A stretch of 48,489 nt of DNA from Acidobacteriota bacterium (GTDB taxonomy: Bacteria > Acidobacteriota > Vicinamibacteria > Vicinamibacterales > UBA2999), in assembly GCA_016210845.1 (NCBI GenBank), contig JACQTK010000266.1, positions 1-48,489 on the forward strand, read 5' to 3'. Below the pieces are notes generated by a model, which did not search any database, was not told the origin of the DNA, and saw nothing but the letters and a program-made list of their open reading frames with translations. Made by a program: the position numbers and the translations under genes. How positions within the stretch are numbered: position 1 is the stretch's first letter; the number at the start of each line of letters is the position of its first letter. Shown here piece after piece: positions 33,169 to 41,444 of the stretch.

Positions 33169-34100
33169 CCGCCGCGAATCGTCTCCAGGTCGGCGCGCGC
33201 CTGCTCGACGGCGCGCTCGGCGTCCTCCAGCTCCTGCGCCGCGCTTTCCGCCGCTGAGGCCACGCGCCGCGCCTCCTGTCGCGCCGCGTCGGCGCCGGCC
33301 GCCGCCTTCTCGACGCGCTGCTCCAGCTCGGCCTTCGCGCGATCGGCGTCCTTGGCGCGCGCCGCCGCTTTCTTCAGCGCGGCCTCCGCCCGGCCGGCCG
33401 CCGTCCGCGCCTTGCGCAGCGTGCGCTCCGCGTCGCGCAGCCGCGACGCCGCCGCGGCCTGCGCCGCCTTGCGCTCCGCCTCACGCTGCTGCGCCAGCTG
33501 TTCGGCAGTAGCCTTCTTCGCCTTCCCGGGGCGTGGCGCCGGCGCCCGCCGAAAGGGAATCACGCGCGTCGGGGCACCGGCGGCCCGCGCGCCGCGGCCC
33601 GCCCTGGGAATCAGCGCGGCCAGCGCCTCGAAGCCGGGCGCGTGCACGTCGTCGGTGAGGCGCCCCGCTGGCGGCGCGTCCGGATGCGCGCCGTACGTCG
33701 CCAGCGCCTCCAGCGTGGTGGTGATGCGGCGCATCGTGTCGGGCGTGGCGCCAGAGCCCGCTTCGCGCAGGATGGTGGCCGCGCGCGTCGCCAGCTCGCT
33801 CAGCGCCTCGCGCCGCGCCTCGAGCGGTGCGCGCAGGTCCCCCTTCTTGCCTGCCAGCTGCGAGGCCTGAGCCCTGCGGAACCGCTCGCCCGCGGCAATC
33901 AGCCGGTCGAACGCCGTGCGATGGCGCCAGAACAGCTGGTTCACCGTCCAGGCCGAGATCGGCGGCTTCGGCAGCGCCCGGACACGCTCGGCCTCCTCTG
34001 CGCGGCCCGCCTTCTTCAGCGAGGCGGCCAGCGCGTTGCGCGCAGCGGTGAACTGATCCAGGGGCAGCTTGAACAGGTCGTCGAGGTCCGCGGCGGCCAT
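33165..34100 (-). CDS. Ala/Lys/Arg-rich coiled-coil protein
   Basis: 311 residues, no signal peptide. The N-terminal 160 residues form a helical domain starting 'DLDDLFKLPLDQFTAARNALAASLKKAG' and containing 'PKPPISAWTVNQLFWR', a block conserved in a family found in Actinobacteria and Acidobacteriota. A basic linker ('APAPRPGKAKK') leads to about 110 residues of unbroken coiled coil. Possibly a nucleoid- or RNA-associated structural protein, which is a guess. Start ATG 34100. Confidence 0.78.
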   Translation of the reverse strand: MAAADLDDLFKLPLDQFTAARNALAASLKKAGRAEEAERVRALPKPPISAWTVNQLFWRHRTAFDRLIAAGERFRRAQASQLAGKKGDLRAPLEARREALSELATRAATILREAGSGATPDTMRRITTTLEALATYGAHPDAPPAGRLTDDVHAPGFEALAALIPRAGRGARAAGAPTRVIPFRRAPAPRPGKAKKATAEQLAQQREAERKAAQAAAASRLRDAERTLRKARTAAGRAEAALKKAAARAKDADRAKAELEQRVEKAAAGADAARQEARRVASAAESAAQELEDAERAVEQARADLETIRGG

Positions 34101-34155
34101 GTGTGACCTAGTCTGTCATAGCCCCTTGCTAACCTTCACGCAGGACGGAGGGGAC

Positions 34156-34521
34156 ATGGCTGGGCAGTTGGCGCTGGACGAACGCTGGACGTGGCGCCGC
34201 GGACGGAGCGGCCTCGAACGACACCCACAACGGATCCTGTGCGCGGGATGCCACGCCCGCGAAGCGCGGTACGGCTTTCGAGACGATGACCATCCGGTGG
34301 CGGGTCGGCCGCGGACGTTGTGCTTCGAGTGCTTCCGCACCGAGATCACCCGGCGTGAGGCCGTCGCCGCGCGCCTGGCGCGGGGATGGAACGCTCACCA
34401 GGTGAGGCTTCCACTCGAGCGGACGCTCGAATCGCTCCACCGCCGCCGGCGGCGGGCCCAGATCGCAGCGAGACGCGTGGTTGATGCGGCCGGTGACGCG
34501 GCGGCTCCACGCGGGGGCTGA
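34156..34521 (+). CDS. Small zinc-ribbon-like basic protein
   Basis: 121 residues from ATG 34156 with GGAGGGG just upstream; the tracked start 34069 lies inside the opposite gene. Two Cys pairs, 'RILCAGCHAREARYGF' and 'RTLCFECFRTEI', are spaced like a zinc ribbon, and the tail is very Arg-rich ('HRRRRRAQIAARRV'). The stop TGA is formed by the TGAA loop of the hairpin repeat at 34511. Nucleic-acid binding is likely; I do not know a characterised member. Confidence 0.7.
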   Translation: MAGQLALDERWTWRRGRSGLERHPQRILCAGCHAREARYGFRDDDHPVAGRPRTLCFECFRTEITRREAVAARLARGWNAHQVRLPLERTLESLHRRRRRAQIAARRVVDAAGDAAAPRGG

Positions 34522-34535
34522 AGCCCCCGCTCTAC
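34511..34535. repeat. TGAA-loop hairpin repeat (REP-like)
   Basis: GCGGGGGC TGAA GCCCCCGC then TCTAC; perfect 8-bp stem. Same design as 15096-15118. It includes the stop of the zinc-ribbon gene and could terminate it. Confidence 0.75.
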
Positions 34536-34584
34536 AGGTGCAAGTAAGTTGTCCTCCTGGAGAGCGCAGGCTTCAGCATGCGCG

Positions 34585-34609
34585 ACGCCCCACGCATCAG
34601 CGTGGGCGT
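34585..34609. repeat. Hairpin at the end of the AttH-like gene
   Basis: ACGCCCCACGC / GCGTGGGCGT with loop ATCA and one bulged base, overlapping the stop of the minus-strand gene at 34597. Probably a terminator for the ABC operon or a second repeat of the REP type. Confidence 0.55.
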
Positions 34610-36057
34610 GCGTCACGGCCCCGAAACGTTTCCGCGCTGCCCGGGGCGGTGAGCGCCAACGTCCGCCCGCCCACGCGTCCGGTCACGCGGTAGGTGCCGC
34701 GGAGCTGGATGAAGTCCAGGCCGCTCACCACCGCGCCACCGGCGGGCGTGGTGACGATCGACTCGACGTCGAAGGCCATGTCCACGTCGAGCGCCGCGCT
34801 GCGGGCGCGAATGGCAATCGCCACCGGCTGGCCGCGGCCGTCGTCGGTTTCCGTGATGGTGACGTTGGTGGCAAAGCCGAGCGGTCCGTCGGGCCCCACC
34901 ACGCCGACGAGCCCGGGGATCCGCGCCACATCCGCGGCGGTGGGCGGGGGGAAGATGCGTCCGTAGAGGAACGACAGGTCCCCTTGCTGCACCTGTCCCC
35001 ACTGCCACGACACCCCCTCCCAGAAGCCCCAGTTGTGATCGTGGTACCCACGGCCGCCGTCGAAAGCCATCGGCTCGTCGTCCACGGTCAACGTGCCATG
35101 CAGTGCACCGTCCATGACAGGCACGACGTAGCCGGTCCGCCAGCCGCGCGCCCCCGCGATCTCGATCGGCGGGACGAGCCGGCCCGGCGACGCATCGAGC
35201 ACCAGATCGCCGCGTACGCGCCGGCCGTTCTCGCCGGGCAGGTCCAGATGGATGCGGTACTGCAGACCGTCGAGCCGCACCGAGCTGGCGCCGATCGTCA
35301 GGTCGGGCGCGCGCTGCACGTCCGCCTCCGAAATCGACACCCGTTCGCCGAACGACTCGACCTCGCCGCCGCGATCGAGCTGCAGCCGGACGTCCGCGGC
35401 GCGCAGGCCCGCCCCGAGCGCAGTCGAAGGGCCTGCCCTGAGCGCAGTCGAAGGGCCTGCCCTGAGCGCAGTCGAAGGGCCCTCGAGCACGGGGCCGACG
35501 AGAAACGTCAGGTAGAGGCGTCCCGCCGCCGCGCGGCCGTTGAAGTACAGCCATTCCGCCCAGGACGACGACCATTCGGTGTCGGTGGGCACCGCGTGAA
35601 AGCGATCGATCTGGCGGAGCACCCTGTCCGGCGTGTCCTGGACCCACGCCACATCGTCCGGACCGTCGCGCCACGCCGCGACGGCCGCTGTCTCGTCGTC
35701 GCCGATGGCCTGCTCCAAGCTGGGAATGCCGCCGCGCGCGGCCACACGGGTGCTGCGGCCTTGGTGCGTGAGATAGAGCGCCGCTCGGTGCGAGGGCGAC
35801 GCCGCCGCGACGCGCGGGCGCAGGGCGTCGGCCTGCAGCGTGCCCGCCAGCACGAGACGCGCGGGCACCTGCGGCGAAAGGCGGATCACCACGTCGCCGC
35901 CTCCCGCGAGCGCGGGCGCACGCGACTGTTCCAGCACGATTTCGGCCACACCGAGGAGGATGGCCATCACCGCGACGCCGACGCCGAACCCCGCCGCGAG
36001 CACGGCCGTGCGCACGGGGTGCGCGGCGAGCGACCGCACGGCAAGGCGCGTGATCAT
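34597..36057 (-). CDS. Membrane-anchored AttH/CrtC-like lipocalin-fold protein
   Basis: 486 residues. The N-terminus is an FtsX-type first helix ('LAVRSLAAHPVRTAVLAAGFGVGVAVMAILLGVAEIVLEQ') with the start of a periplasmic domain. The rest is the AttH/hydroxyneurosporene-hydratase (CrtC) lipocalin-like fold, with 'WAEWLYFNGR', 'GYVVPVMDGALHGTL', 'GGRGYHDHNWGFWEGVSWQWGQVQ' and 'FATNVTITETDDG'. In attEFGH operons AttH is the exported partner of an ABC transporter (AttE ATPase, AttF/G permeases), and that is the order here. Three copies of a 24-bp repeat add 'GPSTALRAGPSTALRAG' inside the body without breaking the frame. Its ATG overlaps the ATPase stop. Confidence 0.83.
   Translation of the reverse strand: MITRLAVRSLAAHPVRTAVLAAGFGVGVAVMAILLGVAEIVLEQSRAPALAGGGDVVIRLSPQVPARLVLAGTLQADALRPRVAAASPSHRAALYLTHQGRSTRVAARGGIPSLEQAIGDDETAAVAAWRDGPDDVAWVQDTPDRVLRQIDRFHAVPTDTEWSSSWAEWLYFNGRAAAGRLYLTFLVGPVLEGPSTALRAGPSTALRAGPSTALGAGLRAADVRLQLDRGGEVESFGERVSISEADVQRAPDLTIGASSVRLDGLQYRIHLDLPGENGRRVRGDLVLDASPGRLVPPIEIAGARGWRTGYVVPVMDGALHGTLTVDDEPMAFDGGRGYHDHNWGFWEGVSWQWGQVQQGDLSFLYGRIFPPPTAADVARIPGLVGVVGPDGPLGFATNVTITETDDGRGQPVAIAIRARSAALDVDMAFDVESIVTTPAGGAVVSGLDFIQLRGTYRVTGRVGGRTLALTAPGSAETFRGRDARPR
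35416..35481. repeat. 24-bp tandem repeat inserted in the AttH-like gene
   Basis: Unit GAGCGCAGTCGAAGGGCCTG + CCCT, 2.75 copies (starting 35416, 35440, 35464). The unit length is a multiple of three, so it only adds 'RAGPSTAL' repeats to the protein (and 'PERSRRAC' on the other strand). The core CCTGAGCGCAGTCGAAGG belongs to a widespread short interspersed repeat. Confidence 0.9.
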
Positions 36058-36734
36058 CGAGTGTCCTCCCGTTCGATGCGCCCATCCCTCATCGTCAGGA
36101 CGCGCCGCGCGCGGTTGGCGAGCTCGTGGTCGTGCGTGACGATGACCAGGGCGGTGCCGTCGGCGTTGACCCGATCGAGCAGCGCGGCGATCTGCTCGCC
36201 GGTCGCCTCATCGAGCTCGCCCGTCGGCTCGTCGGCCAGCAGCAGCCGCGGGCGGTTGGCCAGCGCGCGCGCGATGGCGACGCGCTGCATCTCGCCGCCC
36301 GAGAGCTGCGACGGGCGGTGGTCGGCCCGCGCGCCCAGTCCCACGTAGTCGAGGAGCTCCCGGCTGCGCCGCCGCCGCTCCCCTGGCGGCACGCCCGCTT
36401 CCGCCTGCGGCAGCTCGACGTTCTCGGCCGCCGTCAGCATGGGCAGCAGGAAGAACCGCTGGAACACGAAGCCGATCTGCCGCAACCGCAGCAGGCTCCT
36501 CTCGCGGTCGCTCAGCGCCGAGACGTCGCGTCCATCGAACAGCAGCGTGCCTGCCGACGGCGTGTCGACGCAGCCCAGCATGTGCAGCAGCGGCGACTTG
36601 CCGCAGCCCGAGGGTCCTTTGATGGCCGTGTGCTCCGCCTCGGCAATCGTCAGCGACACGCCGCGCACGGCGGTGACGGGACCGGCCGGCATGGGAAACA
36701 CACGGCTCACGTTGCTGGCGTCGATGATGGCCAT
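36054..36734 (-). CDS. ABC transporter ATPase (MacB/LolD/AttE-like)
   Basis: 226 residues. Walker A 'GPSGCGKSPLL' (residues about 40-50), Q-loop 'IGFVFQRFFLLPMLT', signature 'LSGGEMQRVAIARAL', Walker B 'RLLLADEPTGELD', H-loop 'VIVTHDHE'. The residue after the Mg-binding Ser is Pro instead of the almost invariant Thr (GKSP for GKST), from a TCG CCG codon pair; this may weaken ATP binding. It drives a FtsX-type mechanotransmission transporter with the two permeases upstream and the AttH-like protein downstream. 4-bp overlap with the AttH-like gene, 3-bp gap from the permease. Confidence 0.92.
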   Translation of the reverse strand: MAIIDASNVSRVFPMPAGPVTAVRGVSLTIAEAEHTAIKGPSGCGKSPLLHMLGCVDTPSAGTLLFDGRDVSALSDRERSLLRLRQIGFVFQRFFLLPMLTAAENVELPQAEAGVPPGERRRRSRELLDYVGLGARADHRPSQLSGGEMQRVAIARALANRPRLLLADEPTGELDEATGEQIAALLDRVNADGTALVIVTHDHELANRARRVLTMRDGRIEREDTR

Positions 36735-36737
36735 CGC

Positions 36738-37934
36738 CTAGGAGATCACCTCGTTGCGCAGCGTGGCGGCAATCGGCAGCCGCGCCACGATCCACATCGG
36801 ATAGAGGGCGGCCAGGACGGCGGTGGCGGCGAGCAGCGCGCCGTGGACGGCGAGCGCCTGCGGCTCGAAGACGAAGAAGTGCAGCTGCTCCGGAATGCCT
36901 GGCATCCGCTTGAGGATCCGGTCGAGCCCCTCCGCCAGCAGGACGCCGAGCGGCAGCGAGAGCAGGCCTCCGAGTCCCACGATCAGCGCGGACTCGGCGA
37001 AGATGTCGGCGGAGGCGCGCGCGCGCGTGAAGCCGAGCGCGCGCAGGGCGGCGATCTCGCCCAGACGCTGGTTCACCGACACGGTCAGCAGGACCGTAAT
37101 CAGCAGCAGCGCGAACGACACCGTGACCGTCGTCAGCACCGCGGAGATCTGGCGGAAGTACGTGAAGCCCCCTTCTTCGAGCCGCCCGATCACCTGCTCG
37201 TTGGTGAAGGCGCGCAGCGCGAACGGAAGGGCGGCGATGTCCGCGACGGTTGCCGTCGGATCACCTTTGGATGCGACGAGGAGAAAGTCGGCGGCCTCGG
37301 CGCCAAGGCCGGCGCAGGCCTCGGCCAGACTGTTGGCGGTCGTGGCTGCCGTCACCAGCTCCGGGCTGTCGAAGGGGAACGCGACCACGCCCGCCACGCG
37401 AAACGCGACGGGCGGAGCGGCCTCTCGCTGATCGGAGCACGAGGCGCGGACCGTCACGGAGCTGCCCGGCCCGAGTCCGAGCTGGCGCGCGCCGGCCTCG
37501 TTGATGACCAGCTCACCTGCACCGCCAACGTCCTGCCCGCGCAGGAGCGTCCAGGGGCGTCGGGTCGAGGTACCTCCAAGGCCTTGCAGCGATCCTCGAG
37601 TCGACAGCCCGCCGCGCTCGAACGCCGCATCGGCGATTCGCAGGGTGGTCACCGACCGGACCGACGGCAGCGCGGCCGCGGCGGCGGCCACACCGGTCGC
37701 GCCGTCGATCGTCGGTCCCGTGCCCGGCAGCGCGTCGGTGGCCGTGACGCGCACGTCGTAGTCAAGCCGGTCGAGCAGGCCGCGCATCGAGATCACGAGA
37801 CCCTCTGACAGGAGGAGCATGTCGAACAGCAGGGCGCCGACGGCCGCCACGCCCAGGATGCCGAGGGTCGCACGAGCGGGCTGGCGCACCAGGCTGCGCC
37901 ATGCGAAGGCAAGCGCGCGTCGGCCGGCGGTCAC
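36738..37934 (-). CDS. FtsX-family ABC permease (AttF/G-like)
   Basis: 398 residues from GTG 37934, which overlaps the upstream permease stop by GTGA; the tracked 38084 start is a shadow extension. N-terminal helix 'LAFAWRSLVRQPARATLGILGVAAVGALLFDMLLL', a periplasmic MacB-like domain of about 220 residues, then three C-terminal helices with 'ISAVLTTVTVSFALLLITVLLTVSVNQRLGEIAALRALGFTRA', the typical FtsX coupling region. Part of the AttEFGH-like transporter. Confidence 0.88.
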   Translation of the reverse strand: MTAGRRALAFAWRSLVRQPARATLGILGVAAVGALLFDMLLLSEGLVISMRGLLDRLDYDVRVTATDALPGTGPTIDGATGVAAAAAALPSVRSVTTLRIADAAFERGGLSTRGSLQGLGGTSTRRPWTLLRGQDVGGAGELVINEAGARQLGLGPGSSVTVRASCSDQREAAPPVAFRVAGVVAFPFDSPELVTAATTANSLAEACAGLGAEAADFLLVASKGDPTATVADIAALPFALRAFTNEQVIGRLEEGGFTYFRQISAVLTTVTVSFALLLITVLLTVSVNQRLGEIAALRALGFTRARASADIFAESALIVGLGGLLSLPLGVLLAEGLDRILKRMPGIPEQLHFFVFEPQALAVHGALLAATAVLAALYPMWIVARLPIAATLRNEVIS

Positions 37935-38797
37935 CGTCGGGCGAGCCTCAGGGCGCCCCGCCGCAGCAGCGCCCACGACGCCGCCACGGTGGCGGCCGCA
38001 CCGAGCGGCACCGCTATCGCCACACAGGTCGCGGCCACCTCGGGCGTGACGCGGACGAAGATCAGGGCGGTGTCGTAGCGCCACTGGAAGAAGCGGTTGA
38101 TCAGCCCCTGGGACGCGGCCGCGAGCGCCAGCCCGAAGAGCGCGCCCGCGCTGGCGATCAGCACGCCCTCGACGAGCACCTGCGTGAGAATCCGCCGCAC
38201 CGGCAGGCCGATCAGGCGCAGCACGCCTACCGTCTCCCGCCGCTCGTCGACCAGCATGATCGTCAGCGCCAGCAGGAAGACGGTGGCCGCGACGATCGTG
38301 ACCACGGCAATGGCGAGGTGAAACCGCTCGATGACGATGAACGGATTGTCGGGCCCGGCGGCTCCGGTGGGCCGTGCAACCAGGCCTGGCAGCCGTGCGT
38401 TCACATCGCGCGCGAACTGCTGCGCATCGCCTGGGTCCGCCAGCGCCACGTTGATGGCTTCCACATGTTCCGAGCCCGCCGGCACGGCGGGATCGCGCGT
38501 CAAGGCCAGCAGGTCTGGAAGGTGCAGCCGAACCTCACGCGGCACGCTGCCGAGCCGCATAGGATCGGGAGTAGGCTCGTAAATGCCCACGATGCGGAAG
38601 GGGCGGGCGTTGGTACCGCGCGCGTCCGCGGCAAGCTCCACGATGTCGCCCACCGCAAGACGCTCGAGCGCGGCCAGTTGCCGTGAGACCAGGATCGGCG
38701 GCTGTGCCTCCTGCGCGCCGAGCACGGCGGCGGCCGACAGGACCGCACCGGCCAACGCCCAACTCCACACCCTGCAAGGCCAGTTGGTCGGAGACAC
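37931..38797 (-). CDS. FtsX-family ABC permease, short form (AttF/G-like)
   Basis: About 288 residues from GTG 38797, which shares its first base with the TAG of the EVE gene (TAGTG). N-terminal hydrophobic segment 'WSWALAGAVLSAAAVLGAQEAQ' (helix or signal), a reduced periplasmic domain ('QLAALERLAVGDIVELAADARGTNARPFRIVGIY'), then three helices with 'IMLVDERRETVGVLRLIGLPVRRI'. Shorter than the sister permease because much of the N-terminal periplasmic part is missing; either a natural short form or a 5' truncation fused to new upstream sequence. Confidence 0.78.
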   Translation of the reverse strand: MSPTNWPCRVWSWALAGAVLSAAAVLGAQEAQPPILVSRQLAALERLAVGDIVELAADARGTNARPFRIVGIYEPTPDPMRLGSVPREVRLHLPDLLALTRDPAVPAGSEHVEAINVALADPGDAQQFARDVNARLPGLVARPTGAAGPDNPFIVIERFHLAIAVVTIVAATVFLLALTIMLVDERRETVGVLRLIGLPVRRILTQVLVEGVLIASAGALFGLALAAASQGLINRFFQWRYDTALIFVRVTPEVAATCVAIAVPLGAAATVAASWALLRRGALRLARR

Positions 38798-39204
38798 TAC
38801 GAATGACTCATCTTCTCGATGCGCGACCACTGCTCGTCGGTGACCGGCATCACCGAGAGCCGCGACATGCGGACCAGCGGGCACGACGCGAACGCGCCGC
38901 TCGCTTTGATCTCGGCCAGCGTGACCGGGCGAGGCAGCCGGCGCTCGGGCGCCAGGTCGACGACGAACTGCCGGCCGGAGGCGTCGTCGGGATCGGGGTA
39001 CGCATCGCGCGTGGCCCGTGCGATCGCCACCACCGCCTTCTCCTTGCCCGTGTGATAGTAGAAGATGCGGTCGCCCTTGCGGGTCGAGCGGAGGTGCTTC
39101 TGGGCCAGCGGGTTCTTCACGCCGGCCCAGACCGTCGTCCGGTCACGTTCGAGCCGATCGTAGCCGTAGTGATCCGGCTCTTCTTTCACCAGCCAGCGGC
39201 CCAT
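38797..39204 (-). CDS. EVE-domain protein
   Basis: 135 residues from ATG 39204; the tracked start 39285 is inside the opposite gene. 'WLVKEEPDHYGYDRLERD..TVWAGVKNPLAQKHLR..RKGDRIFYYHTGKEKAVVAIARA' is the canonical EVE (PUA-like) fold, which binds modified bases in DNA or RNA. EVE proteins often occur near methylation or restriction genes; here it heads an ABC operon and is divergent from a uracil/thymine-mismatch glycosylase, a base-modification theme. C-terminal stop coupled to the permease start. Confidence 0.93.
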   Translation of the reverse strand: MGRWLVKEEPDHYGYDRLERDRTTVWAGVKNPLAQKHLRSTRKGDRIFYYHTGKEKAVVAIARATRDAYPDPDDASGRQFVVDLAPERRLPRPVTLAEIKASGAFASCPLVRMSRLSVMPVTDEQWSRIEKMSHS

Positions 39205-39760
39205 GCCACGAATTATATCGACGCTGCTGCCGCCGCTTCGCGATCGCATCGAACCGGGCGTGCGGGTGCTGTTCGTCGGCATCAACCCGGGCGTCCGGTC
39301 GGCGCTGACCGGCCATCACTTCGCGGGCTTCTCCAATCGGTTCTGGAAGCTGCTGTACGCGTCGAAGCTCGTGCCAGAGCCCATCTCGTACGTGGACGAC
39401 GATCGGCTGCCCGAGTGGGGGTACGGGATCACGAACATCGTGCCGCGTCCGACGCCTGGCGTGGGCACGCTGGAGGCGAAGGAATTCGCGGCCGGCCGCG
39501 CGCGTCTGCGCGCGAAGATCCGGCGCCATAAGCCCGCCATCGTCGCGCTCGTGGGCGTCACCGTGTACCGGGCGATGTTTCCGGAGCGCCGAGGTGCCGT
39601 GGCGCTCGGGCTGCAGCAGGAGCGACTCAGCGGCGCCGCCGTGTTCGTCCTCCCGAACCCGAGCGGCCGCAACGCCAACTATTCGTACGCCGAGATGCGT
39701 CGCGCGTTCACGGCGCTGCGCCGGTTCGCCGCGACGGCTCCCTCCGCGCGTCATCGCTGA
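39203..39760 (+). CDS. mug: G/U(T) mismatch-specific DNA glycosylase
   Basis: 185 residues. 'VLFVGINPGVRSALTGHHFAGFSNRFWKLLYASKL' contains the GINPG active-site motif (Asn catalytic), and 'VFVLPNPSGRNANYSY' is the DNA-reading motif of the TDG/Mug family. It removes uracil or thymine opposite guanine. ATG 39203 overlaps the ATG of the divergent EVE gene in the shared CATG. The stop lies in a tandem duplication (39747-39783). Confidence 0.93.
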   Translation: MPRIISTLLPPLRDRIEPGVRVLFVGINPGVRSALTGHHFAGFSNRFWKLLYASKLVPEPISYVDDDRLPEWGYGITNIVPRPTPGVGTLEAKEFAAGRARLRAKIRRHKPAIVALVGVTVYRAMFPERRGAVALGLQQERLSGAAVFVLPNPSGRNANYSYAEMRRAFTALRRFAATAPSARHR

Positions 39761-39783
39761 ACAGCGCGTTCATCGCTGAACAG
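39747..39783. repeat. 18-19 bp tandem duplication at the end of mug
   Basis: CGCGTCATCGCTGAACAG followed at once by CGCGTTCATCGCTGAACAG. The TGA stop of mug lies in the first copy, so the protein end is unaffected. Confidence 0.9.
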
Positions 39784-39932
39784 AACTGTGATCGGCTGTT
39801 ACAGAGGCCGCTCATCCATTGATCGCGGCGCGACGCCCTGACCTGCTCGTGCACCGTAACATCTTGACATTCTTGTAGTTACAGCTCTCGCTCGCAGCCG
39901 CGGCGCGGCACGTCGGTTGCTCAACCGCTCGC

Positions 39933-41444
39933 ATGCGCAGGGCGGCACCGCTCGTCCCGTGTGTCCTTGCCGTGTTGCTCATGGCGGCGGGGGACCGCCC
40001 GGCAGCCGCCCAGCTCGGCACGACGACGTTCGTCACGATCGACCCCCTCGCGAAGATCGACCCACTCGCGCAGCAGCGGCTCCTGGACGGTGCCGGATGG
40101 TCGCGAGTGATCGTGCGCGCGGCGGACGGCGCCTCGCCGGAGTTGCTGATTCCCCTCATCGAGGACGCCGGAGGGACGGTTCGTCGGTCGCTCCTGCTCA
40201 TCGACGCTCAGGTCGTCGATCTCCCGAACGCGGCGCTGGTCGAAGTTGCCGGCAGTGCACTCGTCGCGCGCATCTCCCTCGACCGTCTCCTCGCTGGCGC
40301 CATGGAGCGCACGGGCTCGACGGTCCGGGCGTCGGCCGTTCGAGAGGAGCTCGGGTACGACGGGTCCGGTGTCGGCGTGGCGATCATCGATTCGGGCATC
40401 ACGTCCTGGCACGACGATCTCACGACCTCCGGAGGCGCGCAGCGCGTCCATCATTTCGTGGACCTCGTCAACGGCCAACTGGCCGCGTACGACGACCACG
40501 GCCACGGCACACACGTCGCCGGGATCGTCGCGGGCAACGGCTTCGACTCGGAAGGGGCGCGATCGGGCGTCGCGCCCGGCGTGCATCTGATCGTGCTCAA
40601 GGCCCTCGACGCGTCGGGCCGCGGCCGTATCAGCGACGTCGTCGCCGCGTTGGACGAGGCGGTCGCCAACAGGGGCGCGCTCAACATTCGCATCGTGAAC
40701 CTGTCGGTGGCCGCCGGCGTGTACGAGTCGTACGACACCGATCCGCTGACCCTCGCCGCCAAGCGCGCGGTCGAGGCGGGAATCGTGGTGGTGGCGGCCG
40801 GCGGAAACCGCGGCCGCCAGGCAAACGGCCGCGACGCGTACGGCGGCGTGACGGCGCCTGGCAACGCCCCGTGGGTGCTGACGGTCGGCGCGTCGAGTCA
40901 CATGGGCACGGGCAACCGTGCCGACGACACGATCGCCGCGTTCAGCTCTCGCGGACCCGGCGCCATTGACCACGCCGCCAAGCCGGATCTGGTCGCACCG
41001 GGCGTCGGCATCGAGTCGCTGAGCGATCCGGACAGCGCGTTCTACACGACGAAGTCGGCGTACCTCTTGAGCGGGACGCGGCCGATGTCGTACCTGCCCT
41101 ATCTGAGCCTGAGCGGCACCAGCATGGCCGCCCCGGTGGTGAGCGGCGCGGTGGCGTTGATGCTGCAGGCGAATCCGGCGCTGACACCGAACCAGGTCAA
41201 GGCCATCCTGCAGTACACCGCGCAGGTGTACCCGGGCTACGACCCGCTGACGCAGGGCACGGGCTTCCTCGATGCGAGAGGGGCCGTGCAGCTGGCGCGC
41301 TTCCTGGCCGCGCCGTCGACGGAGGTCCACCCCGTGTCTCCCACGTGGAGCGGGCGGCTGATCTGGGGCAACCAGATGGTGTCCGGAGGTCGGCTCTTGC
41401 CGTGCTCGTCGTCGACGATGACGAGCACGGTCGGCAGGTCGTAG
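39933..41444 (+). CDS. Subtilisin-like (S8) serine peptidase, C-terminus replaced
   Basis: 503 residues. Signal peptide 'LVPCVLAVLLMAAGDRPAAAQ', an inhibitor-like propeptide, then the S8 triad: Asp in 'VGVAIIDSGI', His in 'DDHGHGTHVAGIVAGNG', Ser in 'LSGTSMAAPVVSGAVALML', with the oxyanion Asn region 'VVVAAGGNRG'. The catalytic domain is complete to 'GFLDARGAVQLARFL'. After 'WSGRLIWGNQMVSGGRLL' the sequence passes into a receiver-domain gene in another frame, so the last 18 or so residues ('PCSSSTMTSTVGRS') are foreign. Related acidobacterial S8 proteins continue with repeats at this point. Secreted protease, probably still active. Confidence 0.88.
   Translation: MRRAAPLVPCVLAVLLMAAGDRPAAAQLGTTTFVTIDPLAKIDPLAQQRLLDGAGWSRVIVRAADGASPELLIPLIEDAGGTVRRSLLLIDAQVVDLPNAALVEVAGSALVARISLDRLLAGAMERTGSTVRASAVREELGYDGSGVGVAIIDSGITSWHDDLTTSGGAQRVHHFVDLVNGQLAAYDDHGHGTHVAGIVAGNGFDSEGARSGVAPGVHLIVLKALDASGRGRISDVVAALDEAVANRGALNIRIVNLSVAAGVYESYDTDPLTLAAKRAVEAGIVVVAAGGNRGRQANGRDAYGGVTAPGNAPWVLTVGASSHMGTGNRADDTIAAFSSRGPGAIDHAAKPDLVAPGVGIESLSDPDSAFYTTKSAYLLSGTRPMSYLPYLSLSGTSMAAPVVSGAVALMLQANPALTPNQVKAILQYTAQVYPGYDPLTQGTGFLDARGAVQLARFLAAPSTEVHPVSPTWSGRLIWGNQMVSGGRLLPCSSSTMTSTVGRS

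Noticed and set aside
35416-35481. Possible CRISPR array
   Set aside because: The 24-bp units are directly tandem without spacers and lie inside a coding frame.
34549-36348. 599-residue plus-strand ORF with 'CPERSRRA' repeats
   Set aside because: Antisense shadow of the AttH-like gene; the repeats are the reverse reading of the 24-bp repeat array.
36126-37808. 560-residue plus-strand ORF
   Set aside because: Shadow of the ABC ATPase and permease genes, with Gln/Arg/His-rich composition and no domain.
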